DNA from: Laguncularia racemosa
Taxonomy: Eukaryota; Streptophyta; Magnoliopsida; Myrtales; Combretaceae
DNA length: 64,000 bases
Assembly: GCA_037954665.1 (NCBI GenBank)
Contig: JBBMOL010000018.1
Location: 5,828,001 to 5,892,000, forward strand
Direction of reading: 5' to 3'
The notes beneath the pieces are model-generated. The model saw only the letters and a list, made by a program, of their open reading frames with translations, did not search any database and was not told the origin of the DNA. The stretch's first letter is position 1. Each line of letters opens with the position of its first letter. Positions 47,843 to 60,709 of this stretch are shown here, in pieces. A program made the position numbers and the translations under genes.

Positions 47843-48576
47843 AACATTACTAATACAAAGGAGAAATAAATCCTATATGGTCACCTCATCATGTAGTCAT
47901 GACCACTCCAATTTCCTTCCAATTTTTTTTCATTTTCAGTTTTCCAACTGACTTTTATTTAGTAGTTAAAAATAATTAATTGCATAAAATATATCCGAGT
48001 TTTTGCACCTTTTTATTTTGCATGTATGTGCTTTTTTAAGTTTTTTTTTAATTGTATATTCTGTGTTTTGATATTATTTCACTTGACATGTTGGTGTTAT
48101 ATGCTTAATAAATTTGATTTAATTATACTTCAAATAATTTAAAAAATTAAGTGAAACAAGTGTGAAAATTTAAGAAATATAACGTTAAAAGAAAATGAAA
48201 TACCTCAGGTGATGTAGGATGAAAAGGCATGAAAAGTTACATATATTTTTATAATTAACCCTCAAAAGAAATTGATTAAAGTCAAATTGAGAATTTGATA
48301 AAGTTTATTTGCCCCTACGGAATTCATGGATTTCTCAAATGCATAGAGAAACCCATATTACCAAAAAAAAAAAAGGTTTAAAAAATAAGAAAGAAAGAAA
48401 GAAAGAAACTTGTGCAAATAGAAAATTGTAGAACAGAACTGAAATGAGAATGTTACTTCACTTGGTCTGTTGTTTTATTTACTAAGCAAACACAAATTCC
48501 AGTAATTTTAGGAAAGGAAGAGGGACAATATCATAAAATGCAAATAAATGTGTAAATACATTATCTATAATATGTC

Positions 48577-51500
48577 TTAACAAAAAAGAAGAAAAAGGGA
48601 ACGATTAGTCTTTGGAAAGATAGCGTAATATGCCTGAATTGCAACGTGTAGGAGCCCAACAAAGACCGCCGCAGCAGATAGGGAGGACCAGGGACTGCTG
48701 AAATATTTATTCCAGAATTCTGCCCATGTCCGGTGCCATTTATTCTGGTAATATTTGTTCACCTCGTAAAACACGTCTGCCAAGTATGATTTTCGGACAT
48801 CGGCTGGACTTGCCTCGGCCAGGATCTTGAAGAAATCCGCTGCAGCCCCCTCTTTGTCGATAAGGAATCTCATGAAGGTGACATATGAAGAGAAGTGCAT
48901 GGTGCTGTCATCATCATTCATCTCGACTGCAACACAGTTGGATAAGAAAGAGGAAACGAAGTCATCCAGGAGTAAGGGTGGGACTTTGAGCCATCCTTTT
49001 CTGCCGTCGAATCCAATGTCAATCAAGCTGTTGCCGCTTACTGGCTTAATGCTGATTCCACCAAGATGAAGCTTCGAGGCTGTGGGAATCCTTGGAAGCA
49101 TTGCACCATAATCGGTCCAGTCTAGCTCCCGCCGATCTTGTTCCATTGGAGCATATTTTATCACGCTCAGTAGAAGTAAGTCAAGCAAATGCTTCACCTT
49201 GTCATGGTATTCCGTTGGCAAACTTCGGAATCGTAACACCCTGGGCAATCCATGGTTGAAGAAATTTAAAGCAAGCTCAATTAAGGTGTGGTTACCATCT
49301 ATGGAGGTCTTCGACACATCGAAGAGAAGTTGAAGAACAAAGAAAGGTATTTGATTCTCGAGCAGCATGAGATCTCGATGGACAAAAGATAACAACTGTG
49401 CATTGTTTATGATACGATCACTCTTGCTCTCAGTCTCTGGCGAAAGGCCTTTCACCATACGGAACATCTCAATAATAAAGCACCCGTCAGTGACAATCAT
49501 CTTAACAAGAGTCGGATCGGGCGGGTAAGCTGCCCATTCACTGTAGAAACTCTTAATCTCATCCAGTCTTGCCTTTACGACGGCTTCCGAATAATCCTTG
49601 GCATGAGGACCTGAACGGTTAAACAGCAAATCGAAGTACCTGTACGTGCCACCATCAATTAATTTTTGTTACATTTTTATTCTCCGTTTGATTTATAAAG
49701 TCAGTGCAAAGAGCTCTATCACTGTAACGAAAACTTCTCTAATTAATAATGCATAAAATCTAGTACGAGATCAATTGCTAAAAATAAATTATCGTATGTA
49801 TTTGGTTGCGATAAAGGTAATTGCAAGAACAGGCTTTTGCTGTTAAGTCCCAAAACAAGTCTGGCTATAGTTAAATTAGTGGAAGAATTTTAGGCAGAAG
49901 AGAATACAACTTGAGTTGTGTGAGAAAGGGCAATTAAAACCTTCCTAAGTTTAGGCACTAAAAGTGATTTATTTTTCTTGTACCATATTCTAAGATATAT
50001 ATATCTACTAAGTGGGCAATCACTTCCACACATAATATACACATACACACGGTATTTAAATTAATATTATCATATTTAATGGAATGAAAAATAGAAGATA
50101 CTCTAGATTTCAACCACCAACTGTTTTTAGGTGATGTCATCATTTTTAACGTGTCTTTCTTTGTTATGGTTTTTGTCACTATATAGGGTCAATTCTCAAA
50201 TGTCATAATAAATTTATTTCGTATGATTTTGTGATGAATAATAGAAGATCAATTGGAAAAGTATCTCCTTCTAGAGAGAGAAATGCAAAAAGGGAGACTC
50301 ATTTTCCTTGTACTTTTTTTTCTTTTGGATGTTAGTTGAATTTTCCGAAATGTTGATGATAACGAAAAAAGATGGGCTGCTCTCAAGCACTAATATTAAA
50401 AGAAATTTTCTCGAGCTTATATGTTTATTTTGAATGCCCCAGAAAATGTTTTTAAGATGTGGGGTTGCAATTCGTTTCTTTATCACAAAAGCTAATTGGG
50501 CATCTTTTTCTCCATAATGCTAAGAATAAAACTGTCTCTCTAGCATTCTTCGATTTTTAATTCAAGAAGGAAAAGGATCTTCTCTAAGGATGCGAGTGAT
50601 GTGGGTTATGGTATGTTTATCGCATACTTAGCACTCAATATGTTGTGGTGAGCAATGTCTTTGTTTCATAAAGTAAAATGCTCTTTTCTATCCTAAAGCC
50701 CCAATTTAGGGCCTATTTATTTAGAAGTAATATAATAATCATTTCTAAAACACTTTCTATTACTTTGTTTACTTCTAAATTGATGAGGGAGTTTTTATTC
50801 ATGGTAACTTTTGAATTTCTTTTTTATAAAGAATAGTTATTACCTTTTGTGAGATAATATTTTTTATTTCCTCTCTATAAGGAATAAAAAACTTAAGTAA
50901 TGATCATACCCTCTATTGATTATATTCAATATTAACCAAATAAGGACACATAGCAATTAATAAGGTGGAGTAAACATTGGAATAACTATTTCCTATAATA
51001 AAAATTTACATGAAGTATGACTTTTAGTCTAGTAAAAGTCATTCCCAAGGAATAATTTTTCTATTCCTATCTATTTTACTCTAAAAGGTAAATAGACCAT
51101 TCAAGTTTTATAGAAAAATTAGGTTTTAATGATCTCCTAGGTGCTAAATTTGTTAAATTGGGGTTACAAAGTTTCCTTGATAAGGAATACACGATCTTTA
51201 ATTCACCATTTGTCAACTAAGGTTTTGATCAATTTTAAAGAAGTTCTAGATGAATGATTTTATGGAGAGCTTGATTAAAAGAACTTTATTCTATTGCTAA
51301 AGTTTGAGTGGTTTATGAGTTTAGTAGCTATTAAATGCTCCTTTTTAGGTAGTTTTGGTTTAGGGGACTCGATTAGGGTACCTAAGGTCGAAACACTTTT
51401 GGGGAAAAACTAAGCACTAAAAACTTCTCCCTGGTAGTCAACCATATTAAGTTAAAGGGGTCATTTGTTGGTTGCCTTGATTTATGGTCAACCATCTTGA

Positions 51501-54500
51501 TCCATTTCTCTAACCTTTAACCTTTTAGGAATGTATTTTTTAGTATAATTATAGTCTAAAATTAAATTTTGTGTATTTAATACTTTTAAACACCCAATGA
51601 ATCATTTAAAATTTAATGAGCTAACTCCAAGAAAGTGGGATGCTATTTTGTGTGTTGGCTGTGCTTGTAGATCTATAATAAAAAACTTAACTCATACTAA
51701 ACTTTAAATGTTGGTGTATGTTGCTTGTCCATGCACCAAGGTTGATAACCATTTCGGATAGGCAAGTTATAGACCAGTTGCCTACTACTTAATAATAACA
51801 CTTAATGGGGATAAAGGAGTCATCGTTATAATGAAGCTATGGATGATATATGTTGGAACATCCAAATAGAAGTTCATAGTAATGTTATGGGTAGTACTAT
51901 AGAAGAGGCCAATTAACTAGACTACCAATGCCTAAAGAAATAAGATAACTATCTAAGACCATGGATGTTGCGTGTATATGTTGCAACATTACTATACATG
52001 TTTAATATTACATGCTATATGGCATATGTTTATGTGTGGAAATATTTCATTAGTAGGCCTAATAGGCTACCATGCTTGGGATGTGTTTTTTAGGTACAAA
52101 TAATTTTGATGATGAAGCCTCTTACGATAGTCCTAGCTATAACCTACTTATTAATGATGATGGGCATGGTTTGGTTTTTGCTTTGAAATAAACGAAACAA
52201 TAAAAATGTGATTTAGTTTTTTATTCGAATTGAGCTCTATGATTCAGTTTAAGAATTTTTCTAAACCATAAAACTTCAATTTGGCTTACAAATTGAATGA
52301 TATTTTATTATCTAAAAATGTATATTTGCTTAATATATAATCTCATATAAAAAATACTAAATTTATGTAATATAGCGTATATTGATATCATATAAGAAGT
52401 TGATAAAGTAAATATTTATGCAATTAAGAAATTTTAAATATGTATTAACAATTAATTTTATTTTAAAATTAGCATATAATATAAATTTTGAGTCAATCTA
52501 TGTACATATTTACTAAATTGTCATACAATTTAAAAACATATACATTTTAATAAGTGTAAACTAAAAATTCTTTTTAAGTGTTGTATTATAATAAAAGAAT
52601 TTCTTTATGTTACAAATAAAATAATACCTATGTTCTTTCAAAAAAAAATCATTTTGTTTTATGGTTTGGTTTGGTCTATCCCTCCAAATCAACCAAAAAT
52701 ATTCTATTTGGTTCAAATTAGGAATTTTCTAAATCAAATTGCAAATACATACATACATACATACATACATATATTCTATTTGATTTGGTTCAATTTGTAG
52801 ATTAGATTGGTTTAGTTGGCTTTTTTGTCGACCCCTAATGGTGATGAGTATAACGATTATTCAATAGATCACTCTAACCTCTAGATGTATTTAGCATAAG
52901 AAATTCTTCTTTTATCAATTGATAGCTATTTTACTTAGAAGACAATGTTGTTAAATTCCTAATCTACAAATATTTGTTCTAAGTTATAAGATAGATGTAC
53001 AATTATAATTATTTGAAGAATTTTACATTATATGTCTGTGGATTATAGTAAGTAAGATTTTAGAGCCTTGCATGTTCTTACTATGTATAGGAATTTGCAC
53101 CAAGTGGTCACACCGTGACGGTCTCTGGACATGATAACTATTGGTAGTATAAGAGCTTAAGTTTACGATCCTAACTTTTTGTAACATGATACCAACTTTA
53201 GGTGATATCAAAGCATAGGTTATGTTCTTTAAAGGACATAGGGATTTGATCTATAAGACAAATGATAGTGAGTTTGAATAGGAAAATGGCTTAAGTCATT
53301 ATCATGAAAAATGCAAATTATTTACTTATTTTGTGGAATATTGCACATGCACATGTGTGTCTGGGCAAATCAACTTTTCATGGTAGGTTAGCTAACCTAG
53401 TAAGGCTAGTCAACCAATGGATCAAAGGCCAGTTTAAAGGCTCGACCTCCTATTTTGCACTAGCTTAAAAAAATAACAATAATAATAATAAGTAAAATAA
53501 ATTATTTTTATTAAATTAACTTGTTTTACTAGTTACCTTATTGTACTTTAAGAATAACAACAACAACAACAACAATAATAATAATGAAAGAGTAATAACA
53601 AATAATAAGTAGGATAAATGAGTAGTAATAATAAAATTTGAGTTACTAAAAGTAGTGGTGTAATAGATAAAACTCTTAGTAGTTAAATGATGTTTAAGGG
53701 GGTTAACTCTATTATTTAGTAATAATAAGTTGGAATATGGGAAAAAAATAAAGAAGAAAAGTGGATTCTTACTCAAGTAACAATTGTTCATATAAAGGGG
53801 AAAAGTAGCTCTTAGTCATTATGAACCTTGAAGTTAGTTAAGATATTAATATTGGATTATGTTTTGTAACATGTTTAAAAGTGATTTGTATTAGTTGACC
53901 ATTAATGAATATGATTCGATTAAGTAGTTACTATGTATTCTTGGATATGTTTGTTAGTTTAGATATTTGAAATGAACTTTATACATATAGGCTTTGTCCT
54001 AGACATGTGGTTATAGTGACTATACTAGGCTTTAACCCACTCTGGGATGTGTTTTTAGATGCAAATACCCTTTTCAATCTTAGATATGTATTACAACTTA
54101 GGGTATGAACTATGTTATAGGAGTGAGATATTTGATAGTAGCTTTAATTTTCTAGAAGATTAAATAGAAGACTTGTTTATGTTATTTTATCTTATGTTGG
54201 TTGCATAATAGTGAATTAAAAGAAGATGTTAAAGGTTGAGTTACTTGCTTTATTTGTGTTGTAAGCACTTAGCTATGTGGAAAATTATGCAAAAAGTTGA
54301 CTTATTTAGTGTCTTCAACTCTTTTGTACTATGGATTGTCATAAAGGTTGTACTATATACTAATGTAATCCTTGGAGACTAATTTATGTGATCTATTTAA
54401 AGCATTTCCATCATTGATTCTTAACACCAAATGTAAGATTAAAGACCTATTTTTTGGGGTTCTTTAAGGATAGAAAGAAGTCTTTGTACTTTTTGGGGTT

Positions 54501-55922
54501 CTTCATGAAGAACCCAAAAAAGCTACTTTAATATATTATTATTCATTTTTTTCGTCAAAAGTTAAAATTTAAGGGAATTAGTTAAAAATAATTGGCATGG
54601 GACCCACAAAAAGATAAAAGAAAATACTAATGTGGTATTTAGAAACTCTTTTCAAAGACTTACAAATAAAGTGAGGAGGTCCTTGAGGATAAAAGGTCCT
54701 TAAGATACCAATATGGTATTTAGAAATCTTAAATAGGATTCTTAGGTTTAGAGATGCTTTTGTAGATATTAGCTGATATTACAATCCCACATGGGAGAGT
54801 AACATAAACCAAGTATAGTATTTAAGTTCAAGGAGTTCTCCCAACCATTAGATTAGTTTTTAAGGATAGGCTCTTCCCTTGTGTTTGAGTAATAACATTT
54901 AGTGCTCTTGGTGAGAGCCAATCCCTTGAAAGGGGGGACCTAAAAAAGCAACAACCTAAGAGAGGCTTATCTAGAAAAATGCTACTCAATGAAGCAAAGC
55001 AACAATCATCCAAAGTGAAAGTTACTTAGAGTGAGTAGCTCAAAGTAAGTCGATGTAGGTGTTAGCTTTCAAATGAGAATGTTAATGTTACAATCCCACA
55101 TTAAAGAGTAGTATTGACCAAGTATGGCACTTAAATTTAAGAGTTCTTCTACCCATCAAATTAGTCTATTAGGATAGACTCTTTCTTTAAATTTGGATCG
55201 ATTGGTGTTCTAAGCCTTGTATATTTCTCAATTTTGGAGTTCAACATTAAGATATCTTTCTACAAATACATTCAAACACGGAGAGATGGGTAAATTTTAG
55301 GCACGGTAAGTCACATGCTCATCCGCAATCTAATAAATGGGGGACATGTACAAGATCATCATGACAACACAAGAATGTCAGGACCATCTTTCTTTTCTTT
55401 TCTTTTTTAAGGGAAGAAAAAAAAAAAAAAAAAGAGCGGCAGGAAAATCTCATTTCTATTCTATATATAAAATTTGGCATTTAGGCTTTAATGATCAAAG
55501 CTTCTTTTTAAATTTTCTATACCATTGAGTTCTCCAAGGGCTTTTGAACGCGGTACGGAGCGTAAGAACCTTGGTGTGAAATAATGTGGCGGAAGCATAA
55601 AGAAGATAAGTAATGTGGTATCTGTGTACCTCGTCTTGTACTCTTCGAGAATATTATAATTTCCATGGCATTTAGGACCGATTGACACGACATGAGGATC
55701 AAAGTATTTCCACTTTATTTTCATCAGTGAAGGTGGTATTTTAGAAGACGCGTTACATGGTCCGAACCAGAATTCATAAGGGGGAATGAAATCTAATCCA
55801 TCGCTTAACGTGGGAATGAAACCTTCTTGTTGATGACTTGGCGTCTTCCCAAGGGATTTTGCCAGAACCGCCGTGATAGTTTCTGGTACTGGTGCTGGGA
55901 CGACGTCGATGATAGCATCCAT
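48577..55922 (-). CDS. DUF247 (UPF0481) family protein, two exons, ~6-kb intron
   Basis: Exon 1 is 55922-55630 and exon 2 is 49639-48577. The donor AAGACGAG/GTACAC and acceptor CACGTACAG/GTACTTC join in frame at an Arg codon, giving about 451 aa. Start: ATG at 55922 (AAATGGATG), conserved in pseudogene A; an in-frame ATG six bases upstream is an alternative. Exon 1 carries KIPPSLMKIKWKYFDPHVVS and IGPKCHG; exon 2 carries LVKMIVTDGCFIIEMFRMVK, RDLMLLENQIPFFVLQLLFD, HTLIELALNFF and VFYEVNKYYQNKWHRTWAEF. A C-terminal hydrophobic helix (SLSAAAVFVGLLHVAIQAYY) predicts a single-pass membrane anchor. Length and motifs are normal for DUF247 (PF03140). The biochemical function of the family is unknown; members act in grass self-incompatibility. 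No internal stop or frameshift. Shares promoter and intron with a decayed tandem copy (30113-35872). Confidence 0.85.
50709..51100. mobile_element. Tourist-like MITE in the DUF247 intron
   Basis: 392-bp insertion. Pseudogene A reads through the site (CCAATTTAGAGTTCTATAG, about 31,935). Ends: GGGCCTATTTATTTAGAAG, and the reverse complement of CTAAAAGGTAAATAGACCAT. Flanking TTA (50706-50708) and TCA (51101-51103) fit a 3-bp target with one mutation. Confidence 0.7.
52161..52835. mobile_element. hAT-like non-autonomous element in the DUF247 intron
   Basis: 675-bp insertion absent from pseudogene A (about 33,168-33,195). Starts TGGGCATGGTTTGG and ends TTTTTGTCGACCCC. Flanks AATGATGA (52153-52160) and AATGGTGA (52837-52844) are an 8-bp target duplication with one mismatch, as expected for hAT. 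It contains a (CATA)n run at 52,747-52,770. No transposase. Confidence 0.65.
54401..54758. mobile_element. MITE with GCATTTCC/GAGATGC ends in the DUF247 intron
   Basis: A ~358-bp segment with inverted ends (AGCATTTCCATCATTG; reverse complement of the right end AGCATCTCTAAACCTAAG). Missing from pseudogene A near 35,240. It contains internal hairpins (GGGGTTCTTCATGAAGAACCC). Target duplication unclear; the end style is common in plant hAT-type MITEs. Confidence 0.55.
54774..55212 (+). mobile_element. TRIM-like mini LTR element in the DUF247 intron
   Basis: Two direct repeats of ~130 bp (54,774-54,908 and 55,086-55,212) share TTACAATCCCACAT, ACCAAGTATGG-like, GAGTTCTYCYACCCAT-like and TTAGTCTATTAGGATAG-like blocks. 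They enclose ~180 bp with no coding capacity. Pseudogene A lacks it (GATGTTAGCAAGTG, about 35,243). Small terminal repeats and no genes fit a terminal-repeat retrotransposon in miniature; the primer site is not a standard tRNA-iMet match. Confidence 0.6.
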
Positions 55923-56069
55923 TTGCATGAATTGTGGATGCACTACTACTAAGATCTCTCATCAAAGGTAAGGGGCAATTGCTGGGTATAAGGTTTCTCA
56001 TACTGCCCGCATACTGCGAGATATATATACAACACTTATCTTCTTTAGAGGTCAAAAACTTGGGTTAGT
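55923..56069 (-). promoter_or_regulatory. Core promoter and 5' leader of the intact DUF247 gene
   Basis: The minus strand has GTATATATAT (56,030-56,021) about 100 nt upstream of the ATG, in the same position as CTATAAG in pseudogene A and CTATATATTG in copy 0. Between TATA and ATG the blocks GGGCAGTATGAGAAACC and GCCCCTTACC are partly conserved in all three copies, so the whole proximal promoter was duplicated with the gene. Confidence 0.6.
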
Positions 56070-56377
56070 GTTCCTCACGTTTGACTACTGTAAATGTCAA
56101 GCGTGTACCTGGCGATGGTCATTTCTAAAATTCCACTCAAGGAATGTTCTTTTTCACTATTGGGCTATCGTTCCTTACGTTTAATTACCGTAAATGCCAA
56201 GCAAGGGTGTATCTGGAGATGGTCATTTCTAAAATTCCACTGAATGAATGTTCTTTTTCGGTATTGGGTTATCGTTCCTTACGTTTAATTGCCGTAAATG
56301 TCAAGCAAGGGTGTGTCTGGAGATGGTCATTTCTAAAATTCCACTCCAGGAATGTTCCTTTTCACTATTTAATTTTT
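56070..56377. repeat. Threefold ~104-bp tandem repeat upstream of the DUF247 gene
   Basis: Units start at 56070, 56170 and 56274, each with GTTCCTTACGTTTAATTRCC-like start, GGTCATTTCTAAAATTCCAC in the middle and GAATGTTC near the end. Pseudogene A and copy 0 each have one unit. Two overlapping open frames across the repeat are by-products. Position just upstream of the TATA box makes an effect on transcription possible but unshown. Confidence 0.9.
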
Positions 56378-56449
56378 TTTCAAAATCACTTAAGGAATGT
56401 TCAGCCATTTTCTTTTTCTTTCAAATATGCACACATTCCTTTTTTGCTT

Positions 56450-59400
56450 CCTTTAGATTATAATTTTTTGTTTATTTTAATCTAATAAGGAAAAAGTCCT
56501 AATTAGAAAAATAAAAAATAAAAAAATTAGGAAATATATATAAAAAAAGAGAAAAATGTAAAAAAAAAAAGGAAAATTGGAAAAAAAAGAAGAAGAAGAA
56601 GAAGAGAAGAATAAAGAATGAGAAAAGTTGAAAAAAAAAGGAAATTAGGAAAAATAAATATTTTGGGTCAATTGGTGGCCACGGTGCTCCATTTTAAAGG
56701 TCAAACCAATTCTTAGAGAGTCAAATGAGGTCAAAGTACACATATACATTTGACCATTTTTAACTTTTAAACCAAAATATTAAAGATTTTAAAATTTTAA
56801 TATTTTGCTTATAATCTAGATTAATTATTTCTATATTACTAAAATGAAGTCAATTCAAGTCAATCAAAGCTGCCAATGGTGTTTTGATTTAGCTTAGGAT
56901 GATTGATATATGAAAAAAAAAATCAATTTTTCAATTAATTGGATGAATGACGAATTGAAGTTTGTAAAAACTATCAAATTGAACTCAGTTTTAAAATTAT
57001 TTTTGACATATGTGTACTAGATTGCAGTTTCAATTTTTAAGAAACCAATCAAATAGGATTCAATTTATGATTGAAACAATTGTATAATGTAAAATTGGTT
57101 CAGGCCGATTAATAGGTTTAAATAATATTTAAGTGCACTCATTTTCAAGAAAGAACGTTAGTTCTGCTAGATAGGGTGTTCGTGTGTTAAACCCATCGTC
57201 GTGAGATCAATTCTTGCAATGCACAATTTGAGCATTTTTTTTAACCCCTTTTTCTGCACGATTTCACTAAATTAAATTCCTGTGGAGTACATGACCTGCT
57301 CTTGATTGGTCCCAAGAATGCATCCAAATACATTCATCTAAGTGGTCAAAATCGAATGCAAAAATGAAAAAAAAAAAAAAAAAATCATTTCACTCGTCAA
57401 AACCCATTAATGCGAAATTGCAAATTAACTCCATTTTTTAACCTTCCAAGCTTAATCGAGGGTTGACAACTATAAATTGAGCTCGGAGAGTGCTTTGAAC
57501 ATGAATCATCACTCGACTCATCCTCTATAAGCTCATCTCACCGCTTTCTCTCTCTACAAACACTAACCCACGAGTTACACTGTCTCTCTAAAATCGCTCT
57601 TCACCCGCTCAATACCGAAGAGTAAAATTGATATGGTCGTGTTCCTGCTTTGTTGTGGACTCTAAAAAGAGAAACTTTTTCTTCGATTTCATCTCAAGCA
57701 CTTCAACCACCAAACCCCAACTTAGCCGTTAACGACCAAGTTGGACTGCCCTTCTCTACCGCACCTGGAGTCAAGTCACCACTACCGTTTCACTTGCCAC
57801 ACCTACAAGCTCCAGCGCGAGCAACCTGCATAAATCCACTACTTCTCCTCTATGCAATCTGACCCATTAGATCCACCCGACCTGTATGCAAGCGTCTTTT
57901 TTTTTTTTTTCCTCCCCTTGCTTTTCTTTTTTATTTATTTTATTAAATGTGTCAATTCCAAATAATAAAAATGATAAAAAAAAATTGAATAAAGAAAACT
58001 AAAATAAGGTAAAAAAGTGAAAATAACAATAAAAATGATGAAATGGCGAGAAATAATAATGTTTAATGTAGTAGATGTAGGTTTTTTTCTTTTTTCTTTT
58101 TTTTTTTCAGAAGCTTAGAAGAAATAATGAAAAATGAGAAAATTGAAAAATGAGAAATAAACCTTTTTTTCTTTAGAAAAAAAATTAAAAAAAGTGGACC
58201 TTTTTTCGAATTTAGGTATCATTAGAGTTTTTCGATACTTCCTTACCAAAATTTAGAATTTTCTTTGATAACTTCCCTTAAGTAAAATATAAAAAGTGAA
58301 TATTTTTCAAAGATAAAGTTAACAAATCCATTAAAGTTTCATAAAATGAAGCGAATTATAGCAGGTTTGATCCTAATTAGCAAGTAAGAAAGTACCTACT
58401 GGACAACCTCAATAATAAAAATAAGTAGTTTCACCTTATAAATAAATAAAAATAAGTTTTACTTTATTCTCAACTTAGGATTATTGTCAATAAGACAAGT
58501 ATTTCTAGAAATAGGTCTAAATTCTAAAGGTTTAAACAGTAACTATTAGGTTTTAATAAGTTCGTTCATAAATCCAAAACTTTGGTTTTTCAAAAGATTT
58601 TCCTCATGTACTAGAGGTTATATTAGCATCGATCTACTTAATTGACTCTAACTTACCATTTTCTTTCCCAATGCTTTCAAGTGGTGACTCCAAATATTTT
58701 TAAAAATACAAAAATCAAAGTTTTTCCTTAACTCTTTGTCAAGGGTTCATATTGAATAAGTATATGATTTAACATGAATCAGGTTAAGGAAAAGCAAAGT
58801 CTAAGCTTAAAAAATTACAAAAAATGGGGAAAATAGAAAAATGAATTTTTAAAAAGTTTTATGAAAAATGCCAAAAGAAAAAGAAAATCTTTCAAATTCT
58901 TCTTAATAAAAAAAAGAAAAGAAAATAAAAGAAAAAGAGAGAAGTTTAGCAAGATCCAGCATGACTAAGAAGCATGTTGAAACTATTATAAGATAGCAAT
59001 GTACACTAATGAAAGCTAGAGAAAAATTGTAGATAGGGTTTGATTATGAAAATTTTGTAATTCAATTATGAATTTAGTGCTAGATTTAGAGATAGGTTTA
59101 TGATTCCTATGAAATCCCACTATATTGACCTATCATTAGGAATGAATAGATATCTCTATTGTACAAGGTATCTACTTATACTGTATTCAACTAAATAGGT
59201 TTTGAATAGGTATTAAGAAGTGTAGATGTAAATGGTGCACTTAGTTTCATTCACCTTTAAGTGGTGAAACCCCTAACTTGATCTTAATTAAAGGGCGGTG
59301 TTTTCCAGTTCCAAGTAGTTTCTAAAGGTTGAGACAATGTTACATATGGAGATACACCTCCATACGGCCTCTCCATAATATCACATGATGCCGACAATCT

Positions 59401-60690
59401 TCATAAATGCAAGAGTAAGAAATACATGGCCCATTTTATTTATGTTTAAGTTATGTTCACTCATATAATGACCATCACAATTTTTATAGATACTCACAAA
59501 TTACTACTTTAAATGTAATGGAAATCAGTTCACTCACTTATTCTAGTGTTGATTACCATGTTTTGGCTTAAAAAGAAAAATATTTGGTGCTTGCTATATA
59601 TAAGACAAGAGACTCAACCAGAAGAAAAGAGAGGAAATTTATTATTTGTTCTAGGATTTTTGATAGAATAGAAAGCTTTTTTTTTTTTTGTACTTTAAGA
59701 ATTCAGGATTTTTCTTAGTTTTCTTTTATTTCCTTGATGATACATATTTATACATCATTGAAAATTTCTATTTTCAATATGATTAGAGCTTAAATTTTCT
59801 TAGTATTTAGATTTGTGGAACCTAAATTATTATGTGATTGGATTTATTGCTATTCAATAAATTCGTAGATTTGTTGATTCATGGATGTGTTTTTAATAAT
59901 ATATAAATTAATATTTTTAGAGTATTATTTTATCTATTCGATATTATACATTAGGATTGAAAAATCTAATATGTAATTAGATCTAGCATGCTTAAAGAAA
60001 ATTAATGTAATATTAGAAATAAGTTACATAATTCTTTCGGAATTGATTAATTTGTTTTAGGAAATTCATTATTTTTAATGCAATCTTAAAAATATGCTAT
60101 TATGAAGTGATTCAAATAGGTATTTTAAAAATAAGAGTTAATAAGCTTGAGAAAGTTATTAGACTAATTTAGGAATTACCCCAGTTAATAAAATTAAAAC
60201 AGATTTGAATAAATTTTGTGAATGTCACATAATAATTCCTAAGGAAAACAAGGTTTAAATATTAGCTTTACACTTTTGAAGTTAATTAATCTATTTTGCT
60301 CTTCTTTCTTTCAATTAAATCTTAATTCATTAGTTAATATTCAGTTATAGGTTTTATATTAATTAATCTCTATAATTTATTGATTAAATAATATAATGTA
60401 GGTTATTATTGGTATTCGTAATCGTATAAGATAATATTTGTATTTAATATACTATATATATTATAAAATTTAATAAGTATACTTACTTTTCATGAGTATT
60501 ATACAATAGATTCTAATTCTAAAAATTAAAAATTTATATTTTATAAAATAAGATATAAATAAAACATCATAACCTATTCATACAATACCCGATCACCATC
60601 ACCTATCCTATTATATTAAGAGAATAATTCGACTCACACGTCATAATCTACGGTTTTAATATTTTTTTGAAGCCCCCGCAACCCGCCGCC
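56450..60690. other. ~4.2-kb insertion in unit B, unclassified, no gene recognised
   Basis: In unit A the flanks (36,130 and 36,200) are adjacent, so this was inserted in B. It is mostly A/T-rich. Two spots look transcriptional: CTATAAATTGAGCTCGG at 57,470 followed by a CT-rich leader-like stretch and a locally GC-richer region to 57,890, and GCTATATATAAGACAAG at about 59,592 followed by GAGACTCAACC. AAGTGGTGACTCC at 58,680 resembles a motif in Tat/Ogre-type LTRs. I could not define terminal repeats or coding domains. Probably a decayed LTR element. Confidence 0.35.
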
Positions 60691-60709
60691 TCCTTTTGGG
60701 TAACTGGCT

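Noticed and set aside
55488..55943. Reading exon 1 of the DUF247 gene as a complete 151-aa protein
   Set aside because: The frame opens at GTG, not ATG, and homology ends exactly at the GTACAC donor; the tail after it is intron.
56144..56485. 113-aa and 71-aa open frames upstream of the DUF247 gene
   Set aside because: The peptide repeats because the DNA repeats (three ~104-bp units), and it is on the strand opposite to the gene.
57650..57862. 70-aa proline-rich frame as a gene
   Set aside because: No recognisable motif or splice support, and the likely leader sequence before it fits an LTR as well; kept only as a composition anomaly.
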